Assembly: GCF_034314045.1 (NCBI RefSeq)
Contig: NZ_JAVIWL010000001.1
Span: forward strand, 124,001-188,000
Origin: Glaciimonas sp. CA11.2
GTDB lineage: Bacteria; Pseudomonadota; Gammaproteobacteria; Burkholderiales; Burkholderiaceae_D
Direction of reading: 5' to 3'
Length of the DNA stretch: 64,000 nucleotides
Positions within the stretch are counted from its first letter, which is position 1; every line of letters begins with the position of its first letter. This document shows, piece by piece, positions 28,166 to 36,159 of this stretch. Under the pieces are notes generated by a model. It was not told where the DNA came from. It was given only the letters and a program-made list of their open reading frames with translations, and searched no databases. The translations under genes and the position numbers were made by a program.

Positions 28166-28621
28166 CTACCTGATCCATCGCTTCCACAACCAATGGTCTA
28201 GAGACCAACTCCCGCCGCCGCGGCATATCAACACCAGCAGCATGGCAGCCCACTGAATGTGCGTGGGCCACGCCTGAGGATAGACAAATACTTCAATGAC
28301 GGCGGTCATCCCCAGTAATACGAAAGCCACGGGCCGCGTCGCCAGTCCCAGCAGCAGCAATACGGGCGCAGTCAATTCGATGGACGCCGCCATATAGGCT
28401 GCGAGTTCCGGTGGCAAGAAAGGCAGCCGGTATTCTTCCCGGAACAGTTCGATCGCAGTATTCCAATTGGCGAGCTTGGTCATCGCAGAGTTCCAGAACA
28501 CCGTGGCAATGGCGATGCGCAGTGGAATGGCCAGGAGAGTGTGGGGAACACGGTCTAACCATTGGCGCGGACCGCTCTCATGGAGCGTGGAAGGGGGGGT
28601 AGATTGTGGTAAGGATGTCAT
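28166..28621 (-). CDS. DoxX-family membrane protein of the bufferin operon
   Basis: Small integral membrane protein, 151 residues, with four predicted helices: IPLRIAIATVFWNSAMTKL, LAAYMAASIELTAPVLLLLG, RPVAFVLLGMTAVIEVFVYP and HIQWAAMLLVLICRGGG. The FWNSAMTKLANW and PVLLLLGLATR stretches are typical of DoxX. Such genes are regular last members of bufferin (DUF2282-DUF692-DUF2063-doxX) operons, where the role is thought to concern the membrane or respiratory side of the response. Starts 15 bp after the bufC stop. Confidence 0.85.
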   Translation of the reverse strand: MTSLPQSTPPSTLHESGPRQWLDRVPHTLLAIPLRIAIATVFWNSAMTKLANWNTAIELFREEYRLPFLPPELAAYMAASIELTAPVLLLLGLATRPVAFVLLGMTAVIEVFVYPQAWPTHIQWAAMLLVLICRGGGSWSLDHWLWKRWIR

Positions 28622-28636
28622 CGGTTTCTTCTTGAA

Positions 28637-29425
28637 TTAAGGTGCGAACGCTGATAGACGGACGTCGGTAAAGCATCCACGTATCAGGTGGGCGGCTAGC
28701 AGCGCATGCGTATCGGCACAAGGTGCGATCGTCAGAACTGCGTGCAATGGCTGCCCGGAAAACAGTGCGGTCGTGCAACGCCATTCATCCTCGCTCAAGC
28801 GCACCACATGGATGCTGCTCTCTGTGCGGTGCACCAGTAGCCAGACCGGACCATCTGCGAGATTGATCGCTGTCATGGCGTTGTCATCGCGCTCCAGAAC
28901 GGCGTACCAGATTGTGTCTGCCGGAAATGTGCAGTGCAGCAATGTGACTGCCGGGTGCCTTACAAAACACATCTGCAACAGCTCGGCTTCATTCAACTGG
29001 GCGAGGCGCGCGATTTCTAGCGGGATTGCATCCTGTGCATGTAGCACATTACTAACCTGCCATTCAAGGCGGGCGACATCCGGCAGGTAGGGTAACGATG
29101 CGGCCTGCGGAAGTTTTGCGAGGAATTCAGGGAAATTTGCGCCATATTCGTCCAGCAGCGCGCTGTCTGGCGCAGCCTGATCGGAGAACAGGCGCGTGGC
29201 CCCCTCAAAGAATTCGGCTCCAACCAGATGCGCGATAATCGGATAGGATAAACGTAGTGCCGTTGCGAGTGCGCTCACAGTCGTGTTGCGGTGAATGTTG
29301 AGTCGCTCCTCAACTGACCATCCATCGGCGCGTATATAGGCCGACAGACCGTTATCTGCTGGCTTACGCAGACTGTTGTGCATCGCATGTTGCAGTTCGC
29401 GCAGCGTTGGATTATGCGCATTCAT
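28637..29425 (-). CDS. bufC: BufC/HvfC-type DUF2063 protein, partner of the MNIO enzyme
   Basis: Accessory protein thought to bring the precursor peptide to the MNIO enzyme. The N-terminal DUF2063 domain is clear: TLRELQHAMHNSL, ERLNIHRNTTVSALATAL, SYPIIAHLVGAEFFEGATRL and LPYLPDVARLEWQVSNVLHA. 262 residues, normal length. The ATG at 29425 has GGAG upstream and overlaps the bufB 3' end by 14 bp, so the two are coupled. Confidence 0.88.
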   Translation of the reverse strand: MNAHNPTLRELQHAMHNSLRKPADNGLSAYIRADGWSVEERLNIHRNTTVSALATALRLSYPIIAHLVGAEFFEGATRLFSDQAAPDSALLDEYGANFPEFLAKLPQAASLPYLPDVARLEWQVSNVLHAQDAIPLEIARLAQLNEAELLQMCFVRHPAVTLLHCTFPADTIWYAVLERDDNAMTAINLADGPVWLLVHRTESSIHVVRLSEDEWRCTTALFSGQPLHAVLTIAPCADTHALLAAHLIRGCFTDVRLSAFAP

Positions 29426-30287
29426 GTCGTTGCTTCTCCAGTGCCATCTCAGCGGTAGCGGCTTCTTCCATCAATATGTGCATTGGTGGTACCTCAGTAT
29501 CCCATTCGATCAACGTGGGAACTGGGCCGAAACGCCGGAGTGCTTCCCGATACAGTGCCCAGACCGCCGGCGCGACGGGCGAACCGTGGTCGTCGACGCG
29601 CAAAATACGGCCGTGGTCGAGTTGACGCACGCTATGTCCAGCCAAATGAATTTCGCCGATCGCTGCTGGCGGTAAAGCAGAAAGATAGGTCATCGGGTCC
29701 CAATTGTGATTGCTGGCGCTGACAAAGATGTTATTTACGTCACAGAGAATGCCGCACCCAGTTCGTTGCGCCACATGCGCGAGGAATTCCCACTCTGGAA
29801 TCGTCGAATGCCGGAAACGCAGATAAGTCGATGGATTTTCGAGCAGGATGCGCCGGTTCAGGTAAGCCTGTACCTGCTCTACATGGCGGCAAACGATATC
29901 GAGCGCTTCTTCGGTCATCGGCAGCGGTAACAGGTCAGGCAAATAAGTACCACCACTGACACTCCAAGATAAATGTTCAGAGATCAGTCCCGGCTCAACC
30001 CGATCGACAACACTGCGCACCCTTGCCAGATGGTCACGGTCCAGCCCCTCGGCACTGCCGATCGAAAGACCGACTCCATGCAAAGAGATCGGATAGTCAC
30101 GACGAATGGTATCCAAGTCGCGTGGCGCAACGCCTCCACCCATATAGTTCTCGGTGTGTACTTCGAACCAAGCGACCTCCGGACGTTCGTCGATGACCGC
30201 CTGGTGATGGCGGAAACGCAACCCTATACCTGCTTTGGCCGGGATCGGGTTGAGCGCACTCTGTGCGCTGACGGAGGAAACGTGCAT
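29412..30287 (-). CDS. bufB: BufB/HvfB-type MNIO enzyme (DUF692), peptide-modifying iron oxygenase
   Basis: Multinuclear non-heme iron oxidative enzyme with a TIM-barrel fold; family members modify Cys residues of ribosomal peptides, and bufferin enzymes form thiooxazoles that bind copper. Visible metal-site stretches: FEVHTENYMGGG, ISLHGVGLSIGS, ISEHLSWSVSGG, CDVNNIFVSASNHNWDP, IGEIHLAGHS and LIEWDTEVPP. 291 residues, normal. It starts 14 bp after the bufA stop. The AGxGLRFRHH opening matches the family GIGLRxxH motif. The substrate assignment rests on the adjacent DUF2282 gene. Confidence 0.93.
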   Translation of the reverse strand: MHVSSVSAQSALNPIPAKAGIGLRFRHHQAVIDERPEVAWFEVHTENYMGGGVAPRDLDTIRRDYPISLHGVGLSIGSAEGLDRDHLARVRSVVDRVEPGLISEHLSWSVSGGTYLPDLLPLPMTEEALDIVCRHVEQVQAYLNRRILLENPSTYLRFRHSTIPEWEFLAHVAQRTGCGILCDVNNIFVSASNHNWDPMTYLSALPPAAIGEIHLAGHSVRQLDHGRILRVDDHGSPVAPAVWALYREALRRFGPVPTLIEWDTEVPPMHILMEEAATAEMALEKQRHECA

Positions 30288-30301
30288 ACGCTGGCGAGAC
30301 C

Positions 30302-30622
30302 TTAGCTAGCCTGCAGTTGACCGCCCTGGATTTTGGAGCAATCCCCAGCCGGGAGCAACACGAACGATTTCACATCACGCGCCTGAGTAGCCTGACCGGC
30401 ACAAGAATGGGCGCCCTGGGCACAATCGTTCTTTGCGACTGCATTGACGCCATAACACTTCTCAAGTTTGTTTTTTGTCATCTTCATCATATTGTCTTTG
30501 ACAACCTGTGGCATGGTCCCCATATCTTTCATTCCTTGCGCTTGCGCCGGTAATGCTTGCATGGTCAGTGCCAACGTAACTGCGGCCGTCAGAGACGAAA
30601 CGGTTGATAGTTGTTTGCTCAT
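30302..30622 (-). CDS. bufA: Bufferin precursor (DUF2282), exported Cys-containing peptide
   Basis: Ribosomally made precursor that is modified by BufB and exported. 106 residues from the ATG at 30622 (RBS GGAG); the frame is open further upstream but that part is not plausible. Signal peptide ends at LPAQAQG. The core holds four Cys at 56, 67, 74 and 95 in the DUF2282 pattern EKCYGV, KNDCAQGAHSCAGQAT and PAGDC. Known bufferins sequester copper in the periplasm. First gene of the operon bufA-bufB-bufC-doxX. Confidence 0.92.
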   Translation of the reverse strand: MSKQLSTVSSLTAAVTLALTMQALPAQAQGMKDMGTMPQVVKDNMMKMTKNKLEKCYGVNAVAKNDCAQGAHSCAGQATQARDVKSFVLLPAGDCSKIQGGQLQAS

Positions 30623-30671
30623 TTTGTATTCTCCTGAAGTTGGGTCACAAAAGCGTGATCTTATGAGTAAA

Positions 30672-30697
30672 TTCGCTGACAGACGACGAAAGGTTAC
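30672..30697 (-). promoter_or_regulatory. Probable SigF-type promoter of the bufferin operon
   Basis: On the minus strand GTAACC, then exactly 16 bases, then CGAA, ending about 50 bp upstream of the bufA start. This matches the GTAACC-N16-CGAA consensus I recall for the Caulobacter SigF regulon, which includes bufferin operons. The cognate sigma factor gene is the divergent neighbour. Confidence 0.72.
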
Positions 30698-30755
30698 GTG
30701 GCAAACAAAATTTATTTTTCGCGACAGAATCTTCTTCAAGGTGCAAAATTCGCGA

Positions 30756-31409
30756 ATGTCATCCAAAATCCAGCGTGCCAAACCCGCTTTGAGTCTTGTA
30801 CAGAAGCCTCAGGGCCGGGCCACGCCCGATCACCCGGAGCGCTCACCAGATAGCCGGCCGGATGGCACGCTCGACTGGTCCGTTTATATGGCCAGAACAC
30901 AAGGAGGAGATGGTGATGCTTATTGTCTTCTGCTAGAGCAGGTCACTCCTTATTTACGGGTACTCGCATCTCGTCAGATCGAAAATGGGAGCGATGTCGA
31001 AGATGTGGTGCAAGATATTTTGCTGACCGTCCACACTGTGCGTCATACGTACGATCCGGCTCGACCGTTCGGTCCTTGGCTGGTGACTATCGCCAACCGT
31101 CGCATCATCGATAAGCTTCGACGACAGGGCCGTTGTAGTGTGCACGAGGAACCGCTTGCCCCGGAACATGAAACCTTTTCGACCAGGAACCTCCATGAGG
31201 AGGCGGTCGATGCCAGTATGCTCCGCGACGCTGTAGGGCGTCTACCAGCTCGACAACGGGATGCAATCCAAATGCTGAAATTAGAAGAAATGTCATTAGC
31301 GGAAGCGGCGAGCGCGAGTGGCATATCGGTTAGCGCACTCAAAGTCGCGACGCACCGAGCCTTAAAAAACTTGCGCAAGCTGATCGACAAACGAGGGGGT
31401 TCAAGATGA
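30756..31409 (+). CDS. SigF-like ECF RNA polymerase sigma factor
   Basis: Group 4 sigma factor expected to drive the divergent bufferin operon. Region 2: NGSDVEDVVQDILLTVHTVR and WLVTIANRRIIDKLRRQ. Region 4: LPARQRDAIQMLKLEEMSLA and GISVSALKVATHRALKNLRK. The start is taken at the ATG at 30756 (MSSKIQRAK), giving 217 residues; the frame is open upstream across the bufA promoter, but that would add a foreign-looking 96-residue N-terminus. The N-terminal ~45 residues are Pro- and charge-rich and not conserved. The stop overlaps the anti-sigma start by 4 bp. Confidence 0.85.
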   Translation: MSSKIQRAKPALSLVQKPQGRATPDHPERSPDSRPDGTLDWSVYMARTQGGDGDAYCLLLEQVTPYLRVLASRQIENGSDVEDVVQDILLTVHTVRHTYDPARPFGPWLVTIANRRIIDKLRRQGRCSVHEEPLAPEHETFSTRNLHEEAVDASMLRDAVGRLPARQRDAIQMLKLEEMSLAEAASASGISVSALKVATHRALKNLRKLIDKRGGSR

Positions 31410-32062
31410 AATCAACCTCCAGTCTGATAGCATCGTTGGTCGTCAACGTAAAACCGGTGCGGCGTTTGCGTTCACCTGCCGTGAGGACTTTGTGCTGGCT
31501 ATTATTTGCGGCGTTGATGCTGGCATTGGTCGCCGTCGGACATGGTGTTCGACCTGATCTGATGCAGAAACTGCATCAGCCAGTTTACGCCATTGGGGTT
31601 GCGGCGGCCTTGATGACAAGTGTTCTCGCTACGACAGCGGTGTTTATTGGGAGTATTCCCGGGCGCTCGAAACGCTGGCTCCTTTTGCCCATGCCGGCGT
31701 TTGCGATATGGATTTCTACGATAGGCTACGGATGCCTGACGGCCTGGGTCAGTTTCGGTCCCGACGGCATGTCTCCGGGTGAAACCGCGCGCTGTTTTGC
31801 GACACTGGCAATAACCAGCATCCCGCTATCGCTGTCGCTGCTCATTATGTTGCGATACGTCGCGCGGTTGTATCCAGTCCCGATTGCAATGACGGCTAGT
31901 CTTGCGGTCGCTGCGACGACCGCCGTCGCTCTGTCGCTGTTCCACCAGATCGATGCAACGCTGATGATTCTGATGCTGAACTTCGGCGTTGCAGCATTAT
32001 TCTTGGGTTTGAGTCGCCTATACGGCCAACGATTGTTTGAATGGGTCACACCGATGGAATAG
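31406..32062 (+). CDS. NrsF-family anti-sigma factor (DUF1109)
   Basis: Integral inner-membrane anti-sigma factor that holds the sigma factor at the membrane until stress. 218 residues with six predicted helices, among them TLCWLLFAALMLALVAVG, FAIWISTIGYGCLTAWVSF and LMILMLNFGVAALFLGLSRL. Translationally coupled to the sigma gene (4-bp overlap). In Caulobacter NrsF two conserved Cys are needed for sensing. Here the first (in GETARCFATLAIT) is present, but the second, usually just after a His before the last helix, seems replaced (SLFHQIDATL). Confidence 0.82.
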   Translation: MKSTSSLIASLVVNVKPVRRLRSPAVRTLCWLLFAALMLALVAVGHGVRPDLMQKLHQPVYAIGVAAALMTSVLATTAVFIGSIPGRSKRWLLLPMPAFAIWISTIGYGCLTAWVSFGPDGMSPGETARCFATLAITSIPLSLSLLIMLRYVARLYPVPIAMTASLAVAATTAVALSLFHQIDATLMILMLNFGVAALFLGLSRLYGQRLFEWVTPME

Positions 32063-32223
32063 GCGGATCCACAAAAACGGTTACTAAATGGTAGCTTACC
32101 TCGTATGGCTCGGCATCAAATTGCGCCGCTCTATCCCGGTTCAACGATCAGCTTCATCTAACGAAACACTGTTCGACGCAGAGCTTCCACGAGAGAAGCT
32201 ACGTCGACTTGCACTGCAAAAAT

Positions 32224-32388
32224 TTAATGCCCGTGATACAGGTCGCTAAAATTAGTGGACGATTGCATATGGTTCATTCCTGTCTGTCTTTTTGCCATGG
32301 CGTCATGGGTCATGCCATCAGCAGCAAATACGCCGAATGATGCAACGCTGAGGATAGCCGCGAAAGTGCAGATAATAAGCTTATTCAT
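32224..32388 (-). CDS. Small exported Met/His-rich peptide, 54 aa
   Basis: Reads MNKLIICTFAAILSVASFGV then FAADGMTHDAMAKRQTGMNH and a tail ending YHGH. A perfect AAGGAG lies 6 bases before the ATG at 32388. Signal peptide cleavage is expected near VFA-AD, leaving about 31 residues with four Met and four His, and no Cys. It resembles small MXKDX-type secreted peptides of Burkholderiales, but the repeat is not regular. The composition and the place next to a copper-buffering operon suggest periplasmic metal binding; that is inference. It converges with the anti-sigma gene, and a palindromic operator lies upstream. Confidence 0.68.
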   Translation of the reverse strand: MNKLIICTFAAILSVASFGVFAADGMTHDAMAKRQTGMNHMQSSTNFSDLYHGH

Positions 32389-32412
32389 TTGAAACTCCTT
32401 TGTGTTTATGAA

Positions 32413-32433
32413 TGACGTTCAATATGAACGTCA
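32413..32433. promoter_or_regulatory. Perfect palindrome upstream of the small peptide gene
   Basis: TGACGTTCA (32413-32421) and TGAACGTCA (32425-32433) are exact reverse complements around ATA. It ends 25 bp upstream of the peptide start codon, where a repressor or activator dimer would sit. I cannot name the regulator. Confidence 0.65.
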
Positions 32434-32436
32434 GGT

Positions 32437-32456
32437 ATTTACCAATATTTACCAAT
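32437..32456. repeat. Two tandem 10-bp repeats next to the palindrome
   Basis: ATTTACCAAT occurs twice without a gap (32437-32446, 32447-32456). It directly abuts the palindrome on its upstream side and may be part of the same control region or the -35 area. Confidence 0.55.
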
Positions 32457-32598
32457 TCCATGCACTATCGAGATGGTGCATGTACCTGATGATGATTAGT
32501 CTTGATGCCGCCTACTTCATTACAAAAATAAACTGAAAATTTATTTATTTACTTGTCCCTGAGTTCTACCTGAGTCTTACATCTCATACGGAGATTGT

Positions 32599-32733
32599 TT
32601 ACTTCGCTGGATGCAGCGACGTTATTTTTAATTTGTCTTGTGTCAACGAGACGCAAACAACCCGATCATCCCTCTTCGATTCATTGACCGTCATCGTTAG
32701 CCCACCGCCGTTGAACCGGACGATATCGCCCAC
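32599..32733 (-). CDS. DUF2158/YodC-like short protein, 44 aa
   Basis: After a GTG start the protein reads VGDIVRFNGGGLTMTVNESK and continues RDDRVVCVSLTQDKLKI to a TAA stop. The VGDxVxxxxGGxxMTV pattern is that of DUF2158 (YodC-like) proteins of about 60 residues. An ATG codon lies five codons upstream (MRIF) but is followed by TGA, so either the gene starts at GTG, slightly short, or it is a recent pseudogene by nonsense mutation. No strong RBS is seen. Confidence 0.4.
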   Translation of the reverse strand: MGDIVRFNGGGLTMTVNESKRDDRVVCVSLTQDKLKITSLHPAK

Positions 32734-33040
32734 TCAAAAGATACGCATTTTTCTCACTAGTCCTTTGCTACACTTAAATATACGTACACGAACGCCAACC
32801 AGATGTGGCTAATTAATGAATACGGGAAATTATTTTTAATCGCCCCCCGCTTTATGAGGGCGTGTTGACATTTAGCTATGCGAGCGTTCAGTTAAGGCGG
32901 AAAGCGGCAGGTCACTACTTTCGATTTAACTGACCCGTTTCGGCGGCAGAGGTGGTTATTTGCACAGCTCGGTTTCCTATTGTGTGGCGCGTACTTGCAT
33001 GCAAAAATATGTGAACACTTCATCCATTGAGGAAGGGCTA
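32734..33040. other. Intergenic stretch without a recognisable gene
   Basis: About 300 bp, locally AT-rich and then GC-rich. No open frame with a convincing start, no terminator and no complete mobile-element end was recognised. Confidence 0.4.
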
Positions 33041-33172
33041 AATGAACAGCGTTATCGATTTCGTTGCCGCAGTCCTGTGCTGGCTTCTCTAGACATTCAG
33101 CGCTCTGTCAATTTCTTCGTTTCCAAGCTAGGTTTCGACGCCCACTATATGTCTCAGGAGCATATGGCATCG
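33041..33172 (+). pseudogene. Remnant of a VOC/glyoxalase-bleomycin-resistance family gene
   Basis: A start with RBS-like GGAAGGG gives MNSVIDFVAA. The family text continues in another frame as SPVLASLDIQRSVNFFVSKL, then GFDAHYMSQEHM, and GIVIYPSTAPVL appears after another shift. This is the N-terminal third of a VOC-domain protein, with at least two frameshifts. It then runs into the 3' end of the AraC pseudogene on the other strand. Confidence 0.6.
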
Positions 33173-34060
33173 TGATTTATCCGAGCACTGCGCCGGTATT
33201 GGCCGGGCCCGACACCAAAACAACGCTTAAATACACGATTGAACGCCGCTTCCGACTGATACCCGACCGCTTCTCCAATGTCGCCGACCGAGCGCTTGCC
33301 TTGCGCCAGCCATAACGCAGCCTGTGCCATGCGCGTCTGCATCAGCATCGTTGCAGGTGTGGTGCCTGCAACGCTACGGAATAGGCGGGCGAAGGTGGCG
33401 CGCGACATGTGACAGGCCGCCGCCATGTCCTGCAGCGACCAGGGTTTCTCTGGCGCGGCCAACATGGCTTGCAGTGCCGCCTGCAAGCGCCTCTCGGCCA
33501 GTACCGCGAACAGGCCCGGCATAGTGCCGGCCTGTTCCAGCCAAGCCCGGATCACCAAGGCAAACAGTGCAGATGACAACTGCGCTATCACCGCGTTCGC
33601 GCCCGGCCGCATTGCTTCCGTTTCGACCCGCAACATTGTCATCAATGCTTGCAGCCCGGCAAAGTCGGACCGCCCAGCCGTGCGTACCATGATGACCTCG
33701 GGCAGAGCGTCCAGCAGCGCGTTTGACGCGCCAGGATCGAACTCAAACTGGCCGCTTTTTCAAGCGCCTCAGGAGAAATGTAGAGCATACGATAATCCCA
33801 CCCCCCATCCGTCGCTTGCCATCCCTCATGAACCTCGCCGGTATTAACTATGCAGACCGTGCCCTGAGGCATGACGGAACGCCGCCCATTGCCTTGTGAA
33901 AACGCTCGCGCACCGCGTTCGATCACCCCGATCGCGTATTCCTTGTGCGCATGCGCGGGAAATCTGTGCGTTGGATAGCTCGACTGCAGCATCTCTGCAT
34001 TGGCGAGTAGCGGCTCTCGCCAGAAAACAACGTTGTTCTTCGCTGGAGGCGATTTGGATC
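33154..34060 (-). pseudogene. AraC-family regulator, disrupted and apparently chimeric
   Basis: The C-terminal piece (33154-33745) carries FEFDPGASNALLDALPEV, a cupin-type sensor, and a normal AraC DNA-binding domain (WSLQDMAAACHMSRATFARL, GEAVGYQSEAAFNRVFKRCF). The N-terminal piece (about 33770-34060) reads PTHRFPAHAHKEYAIGVIE and DYRMLYISPEALEKA, which belongs to a different AraC sensor type. The two join out of frame near 33.75 kb, and a second frameshift lies near 34.02 kb between MIQIASSEEQRCFLAR and EPLLANAEMLQ. It is not expected to make a working regulator, although the DNA-binding part alone could be translated. Confidence 0.65.
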
Positions 34061-34533
34061 ATCAGACTCTCCGCAATACGATTTCCAGAGCAGGAAATTT
34101 CTGTCTCGGGACCAGCGCAAACAAATTCCAAAACTTTCCAAGAAGAGATATCGCTTCGTCATAAAAATTGATGCGCCAAGCACTCATCTTCAATAAGAGT
34201 AGCAGATACAAGCGTTTACGTACCCCATGAAAATATCAATTCCAGACGGTATCGAATCACACACTTGATTGATGCATTTTCAGTAATTTTTTGGATCGCG
34301 ATATGACAAACTGGGGTGACCCCTGGTTAAATGAACGTTTGTAGTGACGCTCGGTGGGTGCGATGCCATTTTGAGGGATCAACCCGGCCGCCTCCTTGGT
34401 TGCTGCTCCTTAACCTCGTAGGCCAAGAAGCCTGTGCGTTATCACTGATACAGCCGAAGCTTAAATATTCATAATTGTTGCTGCAGATTATTGGTGATGA
34501 CATGAAGTTAAAGGCCATACCATCACCCTCGCC
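34061..34533. other. Intergenic stretch, no gene seen
   Basis: About 470 bp after the AraC remnant. Open frames here lack starts with RBS and match nothing I know. No terminator for mmsA was recognised. Confidence 0.4.
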
Positions 34534-36054
34534 TTATTTAGCTGTCGGCATCGAGAAATCCGCACCCTTGCTTATGTGCTGCGGCCAGCGTTGCATAATA
34601 GATTTTTGTTTTGTGTAGAATCGAACACCCTCCTCACCGTAGGCATGGGTATCGCCGAACATGCTTTGCTTCCACCCACCAAATCCATGCCATGCCATAG
34701 GCACAGGAATTGGGACATTAATGCCAACCATACCAACTTGGATTCGGCGGCCAAATTCTCGCGCAACTCCACCATCCCTTGTAAAAAAAGCGACGCCGTT
34801 ACCAAATTTGTGACCGTTTACCAAATTGATCGCATCCTCAAAACTGTCAACTCGAACGCAACCGAGGACAGGGCCAAAAATCTCATCCTGATAAATGCGC
34901 ATTTCAGGCGTCACATGGTCAAACAAAGTCCCTCCGGTAAAAAAGCCTTTTTCAAATCCCGGGACAGAGTAGCCGCGCCCGTCGGTAACTAGCGTGGCTC
35001 CTTCTTCGACGCCGGACGCAATGTAACCTTCAATCCGGTCAAGCGCCTGACGCGTGATCACTGGCCCCATTTCAGCCGTGGGATTCATCCCATCTGATAT
35101 TTTCAAGGCACGTGCTCTTTCCGCGAGCATCGGGACGATGCGGTCTGCGACATCGCCAACCAGAACAGCGATGGAGGTTGCCATGCAACGCTCGCCAGCG
35201 GAGCCATATGCGGCACCAATCAGTGCGTCGACTGCCTGCTCCACATCGGCGTCCGGCATGACAACAAGATGATTCTTGGCACCTCCCAGCGCCTGAAAGC
35301 GCTTTCCAAAGTGAGCGGCACGCTCGCCTATATAGCGCGCAATCGGTGTCGATCCGACAAAACTTATCGCTTTAACATCTGGGTGTTGAAGCAAAGTGTC
35401 TACCGCCAATTTGTCTCCTTGCAATACGTTAAATACACCGGGTGGCAGACCTGCCTCGGTGAACAACTTTGCCATTAGAATGCTTGCGCTAGGGTCTCGC
35501 TCGCTTGGCTTGAGAATGAAGGTATTCCCTGCTGCAATGGCAATTGGAAACATCCAGCATGGGACCATGCAAGGAAAATTGAATGGCGTAATACCGGCCA
35601 CTACGCCTAGAGGTTGGCGTAGCGTCCAATTGTCCATTCCTGTACTGACTTGATCCGAGTAATCTCCCTTAAGCAATTGCGGAATACCGCAAGCGAATTC
35701 GATAATGTCGATGCCGCGTGCGACTTCACCTAACGCATCCGAGAACACCTTGCCATGTTCTGCAGTAATCATTGCAGCAAGTTCCTCCTGATGTTCATTC
35801 ATCAACTGCAGAAATTTATTGACGATTCTGGCTCTACGAATTGGCGGTGTGTCAGCCCAGGCTGGAAATGCCGCCGCCGCGGATGCGACCGAGGCATTTA
35901 CTTCCTCTTCGGAAGCCAATGCAACATCACGCGCCACGGCGCCGGTAGCGGGATTAAAGACTGGCTGCGTACGATCACTTTTTCCTGATACCAGGGTTCC
36001 GTTGATATAGTGGCCTATTGCATTTGTGTCTGTATATGGAGAATAAGAAGTCAT
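34534..36054 (-). CDS. mmsA: CoA-acylating methylmalonate-semialdehyde dehydrogenase
   Basis: NAD-dependent oxidation of methylmalonate semialdehyde (or malonate semialdehyde) to propionyl-CoA (acetyl-CoA) in valine, inositol or beta-alanine breakdown. 506 residues, family length. The catalytic Cys is in [11 protein letters not shown] near residue 290. The MmsA-specific text includes [36 protein letters not shown] and [20 protein letters not shown] LysR gene is divergent and likely controls it. Propionyl-CoA made here would feed the methylcitrate cycle at the left end of the window. Confidence 0.94.
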   Translation of the reverse strand: MTSYSPYTDTNAIGHYINGTLVSGKSDRTQPVFNPATGAVARDVALASEEEVNASVASAAAAFPAWADTPPIRRARIVNKFLQLMNEHQEELAAMITAEHGKVFSDALGEVARGIDIIEFACGIPQLLKGDYSDQVSTGMDNWTLRQPLGVVAGITPFNFPCMVPCWMFPIAIAAGNTFILKPSERDPSASILMAKLFTEAGLPPGVFNVLQGDKLAVDTLLQHPDVKAISFVGSTPIARYIGERAAHFGKRFQALGGAKNHLVVMPDADVEQAVDALIGAAYGSAGERCMATSIAVLVGDVADRIVPMLAERARALKISDGMNPTAEMGPVITRQALDRIEGYIASGVEEGATLVTDGRGYSVPGFEKGFFTGGTLFDHVTPEMRIYQDEIFGPVLGCVRVDSFEDAINLVNGHKFGNGVAFFTRDGGVAREFGRRIQVGMVGINVPIPVPMAWHGFGGWKQSMFGDTHAYGEEGVRFYTKQKSIMQRWPQHISKGADFSMPTAK

Positions 36055-36130
36055 TTCATGTCCTTAGTCGGTGGAAGTGAAATCAGTGTAGTTCTCCTGT
36101 TTAAGCAGTTCAATGCCGTTCTACTTGATT

Positions 36131-36154
36131 CATTGTTCAATAAAGTGAACAATG
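36131..36154. promoter_or_regulatory. Palindromic LysR-type operator between mmsA and its regulator
   Basis: CATTGTTCA (36131-36139) and TGAACAATG (36146-36154) are exact reverse complements around ATAAAG. It contains a T-N-A-type dyad as used by LysR regulators and ends just before the lysR start, suggesting autoregulation and control of mmsA. Confidence 0.65.
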
Positions 36155-36159
36155 ACAGT

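Noticed and set aside
32088..32249. 53-codon plus-strand frame after the anti-sigma gene (MVAYLVWLGIKLRRS)
   Set aside because: No RBS, and it overlaps the 3' end of the better supported Met/His-rich peptide gene. It could be a relic, but support is too weak.
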